Shown here: piece after piece, positions 1 to 5,385 of the stretch | Position numbering within the stretch: position 1 is the stretch's first letter | Layout of the letters: each line of letters starts with the position of its first letter | Origin: an uncultured Enterobacter sp. | GTDB taxonomy: Bacteria; Pseudomonadota; Gammaproteobacteria; Enterobacterales; Enterobacteriaceae | Assembly (NCBI GenBank): GCA_946477805.1 | Contig: CAMKZP010000264.1 | Coordinates: 1 to 5,672 of the forward strand | Length of the DNA: 5,672 nt | Reading direction: 5' to 3' | Notes under the pieces: model-generated | What the model saw: the letters and a program-made list of their open reading frames with translations, nothing else | What the model was told of the DNA's origin: nothing | The model's database searches: none | Program-made: the position numbers and the translations under genes

Positions 1-26
1 CAGCGTCAGATGTGTATAAGAGACAG
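1..26. other. Nextera/Tn5 tagmentation adapter (library artefact)
   Basis: The first 26 bases equal the 3' portion of the Illumina Nextera read-1 adapter. They end in the 19-bp Tn5 mosaic end at positions 8-26 (AGATGTGTATAAGAGACAG). The genomic sequence starts at about position 27. The adapter carries no gene and shows that the contig edge is a fragment end, so anything appearing to read through position 26 is artificial. Confidence 0.96.
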
Positions 27-256
27 GGACCGGTCAGTATTCGCGTATTGATCCGACCAGTATGAGCGTCTCGATGCCGGCGGCCGGGCCCGAAGGTGAA
101 AAAACAGTGCTGGAGGGATTCCGGAGCCGGTTTGCGACCGGAGAGAGCTTTACCCCCTACAGCCAGACTGAGATCACGGATTTTCCGAACTATATCACCC
201 GCAATCCTGGTGAGCCTCCGCTTTACTGTCGTCAGGAAAATCCTTCTCACGGATAA
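27..256 (+). CDS. 3' end of an unrecognised gene upstream of resD
   Basis: A frame with no stop runs from the end of the adapter to a TAA at 254-256, encoding at least the last 75 or so residues of a protein whose start lies outside the window. The visible part includes GQYSRIDPTSMSVSMPAAGP and ends in NPSHG. It has no obvious membrane segment or motif, and I do not recognise the family. An ATG at 62 could start a 64-residue ORF, but the frame is open upstream of it and the base composition matches the following gene, so a truncated longer gene is more likely. Its stop lies four bases before the resD start and the resD Shine-Dalgarno overlaps its last codon, which suggests an operon with translational coupling. 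In F, ccdB precedes resD, but I cannot match this sequence to CcdB. Confidence 0.5.
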
Positions 257-260
257 CTAT

Positions 261-1040
261 ATGAACCAGAAGCTTCCTGCACATTATCCTCAGCCCGTTA
301 CCACGCAGCTGCCGGTGGCCATCGACTACCCGGCCGCCCTGGCCCTGCGCCAGATGGCTCTCGTTCAGGACGAACTACCGAAATACCTGCTGGCACCGGA
401 AGTGAGTGCCCTGCTCCACTATGTGCCCGATCTCCACCGCAAGATGCTGCTGGCTACCCTCTGGAACACGGGCGCGCGTATCAATGAAGCCCTGGCCCTG
501 ACCCGGAGTGATTTTTCCCTGGCCCCGCCCTACCCGTTCGTACAGCTGGCCACCCTCAAGCAGCGAACGGAGAAAGCAGCCAGAACGGCCGGACGGGCGC
601 CCGCCAGCGTTCAGGCCCACCGGCTGGTTCCGCTTTCCGATCACCAGTATGTCAGCCAGCTGGAGATGATGGTGGCCACCCTGAAAATTCCGCTCGAGCG
701 TCGCAATAAGCGAACCGGCAGAACGGAGAAGGCACGTATCTGGGAAATCACAGACCGGACGGTAAGGACCTGGCTGAACGAAGCCGTGGAAGCGGCCGCT
801 GCTGACGGAGTAAGATTCTCGGTGCCAGTGACGCCGCACACCTTCCGCCACTCCTACGCAATGCATATGCTGTACGCAGGCATTCCGCTGAAGGTGCTGC
901 AGAGCCTGATGGGGCACAAGTCTGTCAGCTCGACGGAGGTGTATACCAGGGTGTTTGCGCTCGATGTTGCGGCAAGGCACCGCGTGCAGTTCCAGATGCC
1001 GGGAACCGAAGCAGTGGCGATGTTGAAAGGACAGGGATAA
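261..1040 (+). CDS. resD: ResD/RsdB-type tyrosine recombinase (plasmid resolvase)
   Basis: A 259-residue tyrosine site-specific recombinase that closely resembles the F-plasmid D protein and the integrase found beside RepFIA/RepFIB replicons. These enzymes resolve plasmid multimers by cutting and rejoining DNA through a 3'-phosphotyrosine. All expected active-site positions are visible: Arg73 in GARINEAL, Lys100 in the beta-hairpin (LKQRT), His193 and Arg196 in HTFRH, His219 in MGHKS, and the nucleophile Tyr228 in STEVYTR. The N-terminal part (about residues 1-50) is the short core-binding region. A longer frame opens at 96, but its added 55 residues are the out-of-frame shadow of the upstream gene. 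The ATG at 261 follows that gene's TAA by four bases, with GGA at 251-253 as a modest ribosome binding site. The family assignment is firm; the exact symbol is by resemblance to F, and rsdB is used on Salmonella virulence plasmids. Confidence 0.9.
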   Translation: MNQKLPAHYPQPVTTQLPVAIDYPAALALRQMALVQDELPKYLLAPEVSALLHYVPDLHRKMLLATLWNTGARINEALALTRSDFSLAPPYPFVQLATLKQRTEKAARTAGRAPASVQAHRLVPLSDHQYVSQLEMMVATLKIPLERRNKRTGRTEKARIWEITDRTVRTWLNEAVEAAAADGVRFSVPVTPHTFRHSYAMHMLYAGIPLKVLQSLMGHKSVSSTEVYTRVFALDVAARHRVQFQMPGTEAVAMLKGQG

Positions 1041-1073
1041 TCTTTAACAGGCTGACGCGCCGGAGGCTTGTCC

Positions 1074-1118
1074 AACGCCAGATCTGTCCAGAAGCCAGTT
1101 CTGAACAGATCTGGCGTT
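1074..1118. repeat. Long inverted repeat / hairpin downstream of resD
   Basis: Perfect 14-bp arms AACGCCAGATCTGT (1074-1087) and ACAGATCTGGCGTT (1105-1118) flank a 17-base centre. The centre continues the stem: after one mismatch (1088/1104), CAGAA (1089-1093) pairs with TTCTG (1099-1103) around the loop GCCAG. Each arm also contains the palindrome CAGATCTG (1079-1086 and 1106-1113), so two identical 8-bp boxes lie 27 bp apart. No T-run follows on either strand, so it is not a canonical intrinsic terminator. It begins 34 bases after the resD stop. It could be a protein-binding or recombination site, an mRNA-stabilising structure, or the remnant of a small inverted-repeat element. Confidence 0.8.
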
Positions 1119-1169
1119 AGAAATGAAATGCAGACGTAAACAGCACTTATCTCTCCCGGAGCAAACCCT

Positions 1170-1322
1170 ATGTCGCTTTTGACAACCCTCTCCGACAGCT
1201 TGTCTTACGGAGAACGTCGCGGGGGTGATGCGCTGTGGCTGGCAGAGCCTGAGTCTGGTGCCTCCCCGCCTCACCAGTATTCACTGATGGCCGGGCAGGG
1301 AGTGCCAGTAAAGGGGAGTTAG
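1170..1322 (+). CDS. Possible small ORF, 50 aa, unknown
   Basis: An ATG at 1170 is preceded by GGAG at 1158-1161 (8-base spacing) and opens a 50-codon frame ending in TAG at 1320-1322. The protein starts MSLLTTLSDSLSYGERRGGD and has no hydrophobic segment, cysteines or known motif that I can see. Its stop overlaps the convergent rpn stop by three bases (1320-1322 against 1319-1321). I do not recognise it. In favour are the well-placed ribosome binding site and the otherwise gene-free gap; against are its short length and the lack of any family match. It may be a remnant of a longer gene. Confidence 0.3.
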   Translation: MSLLTTLSDSLSYGERRGGDALWLAEPESGASPPHQYSLMAGQGVPVKGS

Positions 1323-1528
1323 TGGCGGATCTGCGCCAGGTCGTCTTCAGACAGACCGGTCATTTTCATGACGGTACTGCGGTCAATGCCGTTCTGCAGC
1401 ATGGTACGAGCAATTTTGAGGGTAGCTTCACGCTCTCCTTTTTCAATGCCGCGTTGTTCACCAAGTTGCAGGCCTTCAGCCCTGCCTTTCTCGATGCCTT
1501 TCTGTTCAAGCTGTTGTGCGATGGTCAT
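1319..1528 (-). CDS. Predicted intragenic small protein RpnS (C-terminal Rpn product, 69 aa)
   Basis: Within rpn and in the same frame, codon 245 is an ATG (1526-1528) preceded by GGAGA (complement of 1536-1540) at a 7-base spacing, a clearly better initiation site than the one for the full-length protein. It would yield MTIAQQLEQKGIEKG... to the shared stop: the charged IEKG region plus the helical tail, without the nuclease core. For E. coli rpn genes, separately translated C-terminal proteins (RpnS) have been reported to block toxicity of the long form. The sequence shows the start site; expression and antitoxin activity here are inferred by analogy. Confidence 0.6.
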   Translation of the reverse strand: MTIAQQLEQKGIEKGRAEGLQLGEQRGIEKGEREATLKIARTMLQNGIDRSTVMKMTGLSEDDLAQIRH

Positions 1529-2260
1529 GAGTGCGTCTCCGTGTTGCGGCACACGCTGTGCCAGTTCGCGTACAAAGGCTTCGGCGTCCGATGTTTCGCC
1601 TGCCTGCACTATATAGTGTACCAGCGATATTACCTGTGATGAAGACAGATATCCGGCCAGCAAGATGGGCGCCAGCCGGTCAACCAGTTCTGCCAGGTCC
1701 CGCTGATGAATATGTTTCTGCAGTAAGGTCAGGGCAGCCATGCTGCGATGGCCAGCGATTTCATCATCCGGAATGGCCGTAACGTCTACCAGTGGAAAAG
1801 CGTCGCTGTAGAGTTTGCCTGCCAGCGCCGGATCGTCAAACTCATCCAGCCACCGGGTGGAATACGGATACGGGCTGCGCTTACCCGTATAGAACAGCAC
1901 CGGTATCACAAGCGGCAGCTTTTTATGCCCAGCTTCCAGGTGGCGCTGCATGGCGGCCACCGCATAGCGTATCAGGCGGAAAGCCATATGTTTGTCAGGC
2001 GTTGACTGATGCTCGATAAGGACATGAATATATCCGTCGCCGACTGTGGTTTTCAGGCTGTAGAGGACGTCGCTGAAATACTGGCGGAGGTCATCCTCGA
2101 CGAAAGAGCCTGATTCCAGCTTCAGTGTGCTGAGGTCGCAGATGGCCCGCAGCTCTGCTGGCAGATGCAGCTCCATGAAATCCCGGGCAACATCCGGTTG
2201 CGTCAGGAACTGCCTGAACGTGGCATCATGGGGAGTGGGTGTGCTGTTTTTCTTCTTCAT
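1319..2260 (-). CDS. Rpn family recombination-promoting nuclease / putative transposase
   Basis: A 313-residue member of the Rpn (YhgA-like, Transposase_31) family, whose E. coli members are DNA endonucleases that raise RecA-independent recombination and have been linked to phage defence. The N-terminus carries the family signature HDATFRQFL (residues 11-19). The PD-(D/E)xK core shows as Asp64 in FSDVLY and Glu83-x-Gln85 in LIEHQ. The C-terminus has the usual charged IEKG/GEQRGIEKGE stretch (about 250-280), then a helical tail with SEDDLAQI. The length is normal and the frame intact, so the enzyme is probably active. An alternative GTG start at 2299 would add 13 residues; the ATG at 2260 is chosen because the protein then begins MKKKNSTPTPHDA, as in relatives. 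The ribosome binding site there is weak (AGGG only three bases from the ATG), unlike the internal start at 1528. Despite the family name, it is not part of a visible transposon. Confidence 0.93.
   Translation of the reverse strand: MKKKNSTPTPHDATFRQFLTQPDVARDFMELHLPAELRAICDLSTLKLESGSFVEDDLRQYFSDVLYSLKTTVGDGYIHVLIEHQSTPDKHMAFRLIRYAVAAMQRHLEAGHKKLPLVIPVLFYTGKRSPYPYSTRWLDEFDDPALAGKLYSDAFPLVDVTAIPDDEIAGHRSMAALTLLQKHIHQRDLAELVDRLAPILLAGYLSSSQVISLVHYIVQAGETSDAEAFVRELAQRVPQHGDALMTIAQQLEQKGIEKGRAEGLQLGEQRGIEKGEREATLKIARTMLQNGIDRSTVMKMTGLSEDDLAQIRH
1536..1540 (-). promoter_or_regulatory. Internal Shine-Dalgarno (GGAGA) inside rpn
   Basis: The minus strand reads GGAGA, then seven bases, then the in-frame ATG at 1528. 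It lies in codons for residues near QHGDAL of Rpn. It decides the proposed internal start of the RpnS-like protein. Confidence 0.6.
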
Positions 2261-2380
2261 CAGCCCTGTCTCTGAAAAATGACCCGAATATGCTATCACA
2301 GGCAGGAACGGCGCATAATGATCTGGCGGATGAGGATGTCTTTCTTTTGTGTAAGGCCGTCCGGTCAGATTGCCCTCATA

Positions 2381-2695
2381 TCAATTATTTATATCAGGTA
2401 AGCGATCCGCCTTCCCACTCTCCGTATGGGGATTACTCATGATGCCGGACAAATCACGTTTACGAAGAGAACGTTCATAATCTTCGGCTTTCACGAAAAT
2501 CCTGATGTCCGAGCAAATTAACTCATTGACTCCATCTTTGGTGTCTTTTTTCACACATAACCCAGCCCATAGAGGGCCATTTGCAATGGCGGGATCTGTT
2601 GTATCCGAAACGGCGTCGTAGAGTCGCACGCCCAGAAAAGTGAGCCCTGCAACTATTAGCGTATAGATTGCCAGGTTTATTATTTTTGTTTGCAT
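2381..2695 (-). CDS. Small single-pass membrane protein, unknown function
   Basis: A 104-residue protein beginning MQTKIINLAIYTLIVAGLTF. Residues about 5-20 form a hydrophobic segment that should act as a membrane anchor or uncleaved signal. The remaining 80 or so residues are polar, with two cysteines (in GLCVKK and ELICSD) that could pair if the domain is periplasmic, and a charged tail (EDYERSLRKRDL). I do not recognise the family. The frame could begin 11 codons earlier (2728), but that start lies inside the recombinase gene. The ATG at 2695 has AAGGAAG four to six bases upstream, and the ORF starts 19 bases after the recombinase stop, so the two genes are probably co-transcribed and this start is preferred. 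Gene context gives no direct clue to function. Confidence 0.65.
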   Translation of the reverse strand: MQTKIINLAIYTLIVAGLTFLGVRLYDAVSDTTDPAIANGPLWAGLCVKKDTKDGVNELICSDIRIFVKAEDYERSLRKRDLSGIMSNPHTESGKADRLPDINN

Positions 2696-2714
2696 CTTAC
2701 TTCCTTTGTATGAG

Positions 2715-3335
2715 TTATTTATCTGCACTGGAGCAGACTCGAATCACTGTCATTTTAGAAACTCCAGCCAGGCGAGCTGTTTCTCGCAGCGATTTTCCGT
2801 TGACCAGGCGCAGAGTACGTATCAGTTCATGTTTCTGCGCATCGGCTACCCTGCCACGGTATTTTCCTTCAGCTTTCGCCTTACTGATCCCCTCTGACTG
2901 ACGACGTCGACGGTCTTCGTAATCTTTTCGGGCAATGGCGGCCAGCATATCCAGCATCATGCCATTTACGGCCTTCAGCATGCTTCGGGTAAAGTCATCA
3001 CTTACTGTGCTTGATAGCGCCAGATGGCTGGTCGGTAAATCAAGACTGACGATGGCCAGCTGTTTGTCTGTGATTTGCTTTCTGAGTGTCTCCCAGCCTG
3101 CATCATCCAGGCGGGTAAGCCTGTCGACCTGTTCAATAAGAATGACATCACCAGGTTCCGCATCCCCTAGAAGCCTGATCAGTTCAGGACGGTTCATTGT
3201 TGTACCGGAGACATTATCGATATACCAGCCAGCAATACGGTGGCCATGTTGGTTTGCAAATGCCTTCAGTGCATTTTGTGCCCGATTGGCATCCTGCTCT
3301 GATGTTGATGCCCGGAGGTAACCAAAAACGAACAT
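2715..3335 (-). CDS. Serine recombinase, resolvase/invertase family
   Basis: A 206-residue small serine recombinase of normal length. The N-terminal catalytic domain begins MFVFGYLRASTSEQD with Arg8 and the nucleophile Ser10, followed by the family motif DRLTRL and the long E-helix ending in DRRRRQSEGI (about residues 137-147). The C-terminal DNA-binding part carries the hinge GKYRGR and a helix-turn-helix, KSLRETARLAGVSKMTVIRV. Such enzymes resolve or invert DNA by double-strand cleavage at paired sites. The frame opens at 3356, but the ATG at 3335 is chosen because AAGGA sits six bases upstream and the family N-terminus aligns there. No transposase accompanies it, so it more likely serves plasmid multimer resolution or inversion than a Tn3-type transposon. 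The membrane ORF at 2381-2695 follows closely. Which DNA it acts on cannot be seen directly; the repeats just upstream are candidates. Confidence 0.92.
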   Translation of the reverse strand: MFVFGYLRASTSEQDANRAQNALKAFANQHGHRIAGWYIDNVSGTTMNRPELIRLLGDAEPGDVILIEQVDRLTRLDDAGWETLRKQITDKQLAIVSLDLPTSHLALSSTVSDDFTRSMLKAVNGMMLDMLAAIARKDYEDRRRRQSEGISKAKAEGKYRGRVADAQKHELIRTLRLVNGKSLRETARLAGVSKMTVIRVCSSADK

Positions 3336-3356
3336 TATTTGTCCTTCTGGTAACAT

Positions 3357-3402
3357 TTAAGTGGTCTTGTGCACTATGGTATCACTTATGTGGTCACAAT
3401 CA
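3357..3402. repeat. Repeat cluster upstream of the serine recombinase (possible crossover site or operator)
   Basis: TAAGTGGT at 3358-3365 is inverted as ATCACTTA at 3381-3388 (7 of 8 positions match). GTGGTC at 3361-3366 recurs directly at 3390-3395, followed by a TGTG/CACA palindrome at 3389-3398. The inverted pair spans about 31 bp, near the 28 bp or so of a serine-recombinase crossover site, and starts about 20 bp upstream of the recombinase start. The function is inferred from position only. A further inverted repeat, GGTATAT/ATATACC (3426-3432, 3448-3454), lies in the same gap. Confidence 0.35.
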
Positions 3403-3487
3403 CATTCGTCGGGATCTTTACTGGTGGTATATATAGAGCATATTCAAATATACCCCTAGTGTACTGAGTGATTAATAGTCGTGAGTC

Positions 3488-3510
3488 AAGCCGGACGAAT
3501 AGTCCGGCTT
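3488..3510 (-). terminator. Hairpin terminator downstream of the omptin gene
   Basis: AAGCCGGAC (3488-3496) pairs perfectly with GTCCGGCTT (3502-3510) around the five-base loop GAATA, eight bases beyond the omptin stop. On the minus strand the stem is followed by only a couple of T residues, so the U-tract is weak. Position and stem strength still favour a terminator, and it may also act for the opposite strand, where A/T-rich sequence follows. Confidence 0.65.
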
Positions 3511-3518
3511 ATATACAC

Positions 3519-4463
3519 TCAGAAAGAGTACTTCAGACCGACTGTTGTCATAAAACTATAGCTTTCAATACCGCTACTGTTCTCTGCGCTATTTTTCTCG
3601 CCTGAACTGTAATCATTGACTGACAAACTACCTTTTTTGTTAGTTGTACGGCTCCATGCACCTTCCAGATAGATTTTTGTATCAGGCGTTAAGTAATAAC
3701 CTGCATTACCGACAAGAGAGTAATAATTCTGATTCTTGATATTCGCTCTGAAAGTTGTATTTGCAAAGTAGTGCTCATCGTTATCCGTTGCGCGCACCCA
3801 TCCACTATATTTGAAACTACCACCGAACTCGAAACGTTCATAACGGTAATTACCTATAATGCCGATGTATGGCATTTTAAAATGCTGTTTGTAACCGATA
3901 ACTGTCATTCCGGCCGGGAAAGCCCCAACGTCAGGCAGACCTGTATCTTCATCGGTGTAATTGAAGTATCCTCCGGAGGCTTTGAAGCTATATCGGCTTT
4001 CCTGATAACCGACCATCATACCAAAACGATAGGTAGGTTCATTTAACAGCCACCCTTTTACGTTTAAATCAAATTCATTTGCGTAGTTTAAACGAGTGTC
4101 AGGATGCCTGCTCTGGTCTGTCCATGAGTTCTTACTTTCATCCTGCCAGTCTGTATCGTCCATATAACCACCACGGCTGGCAATGGTTGTCCAGCCAGAA
4201 GCGCCAACTGATACCCAGGGAATTACATCCAAGTCAAGAGAACCTTTAATGATGGCAGCGTTATTGTATTTCCAGTTGAGCTGGCTATTCTTATGCCCAC
4301 TGGAATCTGGGTCGTAAACCCGTTCCTTGGTCTTACCGCTTAAGCTACCTAAGGCTATGTCTCCACTTAAACTTTTCTGAGTAAAAACACCGTTACCAAC
4401 GTCTGCAATAGCAGGAAAAGAAGCAGACATGACAATGTACAGTATCGAACCTGAAATCCTCAT
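3519..4463 (-). CDS. arlC: Omptin family outer membrane protease (ArlC/OmpP-like)
   Basis: A 314-residue aspartate-histidine protease of the OmpT/OmpP/Pla/PgtE family, a ten-stranded beta-barrel whose loops outside the cell cleave between basic residues in antimicrobial peptides, plasminogen and other targets. The signal peptide is residues 1-20, with likely cleavage after AIA before DVGNG. The catalytic pairs are intact: Asp103 and Asp105 (mature 83 and 85, as in OmpT) in DDTDW, and Asp229/His231 in DNDEHY. The lipopolysaccharide-contact motif YQESRY is kept, and the chain ends in Phe, as outer membrane barrels usually do. The barrel is close to OmpT and OmpP, but the signal peptide, first mature residues and loops (for example near residues 165-185 and 284-299) differ from both. 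The plasmid setting favours ArlC, so that symbol is tentative; the omptin call is firm. The gene is visibly more AT-rich than resD and rpn and stands alone as a transcription unit. Confidence 0.93.
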   Translation of the reverse strand: MRISGSILYIVMSASFPAIADVGNGVFTQKSLSGDIALGSLSGKTKERVYDPDSSGHKNSQLNWKYNNAAIIKGSLDLDVIPWVSVGASGWTTIASRGGYMDDTDWQDESKNSWTDQSRHPDTRLNYANEFDLNVKGWLLNEPTYRFGMMVGYQESRYSFKASGGYFNYTDEDTGLPDVGAFPAGMTVIGYKQHFKMPYIGIIGNYRYERFEFGGSFKYSGWVRATDNDEHYFANTTFRANIKNQNYYSLVGNAGYYLTPDTKIYLEGAWSRTTNKKGSLSVNDYSSGEKNSAENSSGIESYSFMTTVGLKYSF

Positions 4464-4470
4464 AAAAATA

Positions 4471-4475
4471 TCCTT
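4471..4475 (-). promoter_or_regulatory. Ribosome binding site of the omptin gene
   Basis: The minus strand reads AAGGA, then seven bases, then ATG (4461-4463), which supports the chosen start. No other in-frame ATG lies upstream in a plausible position. Confidence 0.75.
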
Positions 4476-4499
4476 ATAAATTTCGTCATTCCAGGTGGG

Positions 4500-4528
4500 T
4501 TTATGTTCTTAAACAATTATTCTGTCAA
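4500..4528 (-). promoter_or_regulatory. Predicted sigma-70 promoter of the omptin gene
   Basis: On the minus strand a consensus -35 TTGACA (complement of 4523-4528) is followed after exactly 17 bases by CATAAA (complement of 4500-4505; four of six -10 positions). Transcription would start near 4493, leaving a leader of about 30 bases. An inverted repeat, GTTTA (4499-4503) and TAAAC (4510-4514), overlaps the -10 and could bind a regulator. It does not match the direct-repeat PhoP box. Confidence 0.6.
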
Positions 4529-4708
4529 TAAATTATTACTAGATGTTTAGAAAGTGTTAAGATTCATCAGCATTGCTCAATTCCATGATGAAGCTTGCAG
4601 TACCTGTTTATGCGAATTTTCTTACCACTGAGCAACTGGTGTGGTTTACTGAATTTAGCCACCTGAACAAAAGTGATATGCTCGCTTCATTACATTACAT
4701 GTGCATCA

Positions 4709-4923
4709 ATGAAAAAAGAAATTCCAGCTAGAGTTGGAACGTGAATCTGCTCAATTAGTCCTTGAACAGAACTATACCGTTGCAGCTGCGGCCAGTACCA
4801 TGGATGTGGGGCTTTCTACATTAATGCGATTAATAAAACAGTTGCGGAATAAACGATAGGGAAAATACCTAATTCCTCCCCTATAACCCCAGAATAGATT
4901 GAAATACATGAGCTGAATAAAAA
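4709..4923 (+). pseudogene. Decayed IS911-like (IS3 family) orfA
   Basis: The translation, pieced across frames, resembles the IS911 OrfA helix-turn-helix protein: MKKRN at 4709-4723, then after a one-base loss RESAQLVLEQNYTVAAAAST and MDVGLSTLMRLIKQLRNKR (4740-4856), then after another shift GKIPNSSPITPE, a stop, and IEIHEL to about 4910. Damage includes a frameshift near 4727, an apparent CAG-to-TAG stop at 4857-4859, a second frameshift just after it, a further TAG near 4897 and a TGA near 4924. No leucine-zipper end, orfB or terminal repeats are recognisable, so this is an immobile relic. The identification is from memory of the family and not from a search. Confidence 0.82.
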
Positions 4924-5082
4924 ATGAGGTCAATATCTTCCTGAGAGCATGGTTTTCCTGAATGAGAGAATACTTCATCTAAATAGCTGCGCGAAATAGT
5001 AGGTCACTTTGAGGGAACACAGCCCGGATTGTGCGATTTGATCAATCGCCAAACCAATCAAAATCACCAACCGGACTGAGCG

Positions 5083-5385
5083 ATGCCGATCATAGCACCA
5101 ATTCCCCGAACTGAACGACGCCTGATGCAGAAAACTATCCATAAAACGCGTGACAAAAATCATGCCCGCAGGCTGACCGCCATGCTGAAGCTGCATCGCG
5201 GAGATCGCGTCAGCGACGTTTCCAGAACGCTCTGCTGCACCCGCTCTTTTGTGGGATACTGGATTAACTGGTTCACGCTGTCGGGCATTGAAGGTCTGAA
5301 ATCATTACCCGCCGGGCGTTCCCGTTGCTGGTCATTTGAGTATATCTGCACATTATTACGTGAGCTGATAAAACACTCTCCCGGT
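5083..5385 (+). mobile_element. Truncated IS630-family transposase, N-terminal 101 codons
   Basis: The ATG at 5083 begins MPIIAPIPRTERRLMQKTIH, matching the start of the IS630 transposase, and similarity continues through the N-terminal helix-turn-helix region (about residues 28-65, with RVSDVSRTLCCTRSFVGYW) to LLRELIKHSPG at residue 101. Full-length proteins have about 340 residues and a DDE core; everything after residue 101 is missing. The open frame runs on to 5541, but its last 51 codons are not IS630: they are antisense to an hha-like relic. Sequence from about 5000 to 5082 probably belongs to the element's left end (it includes a GCGATT/AATCGC hairpin at 5033-5049), but I cannot place the terminal repeat. 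It is not functional. Confidence 0.85.

Noticed and set aside
96..260. N-terminal extension of ResD from the ATG at 96
   Set aside because: The extra 55 residues are the shifted frame of the upstream gene. The ATG at 261 matches the family start and follows the upstream stop by four bases.
375..980. Long minus-strand ORF opposite resD
   Set aside because: It is antisense to a well-conserved recombinase, in high-GC DNA where such shadow frames are common, with no ribosome binding site or family features.
2935..3321. 128-residue plus-strand ORF opposite the serine recombinase
   Set aside because: It is an antisense shadow; the minus-strand frame carries the catalytic serine and helix-turn-helix motifs.
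4499..4514. PhoP box in the omptin promoter
   Set aside because: The PhoP consensus is two direct half-sites spaced by five bases. Here the GTTTA half-sites are inverted.
4772..4978. 68-residue minus-strand ORF
   Set aside because: It lies opposite the IS911-like relic, with no ribosome binding site or recognisable protein features.
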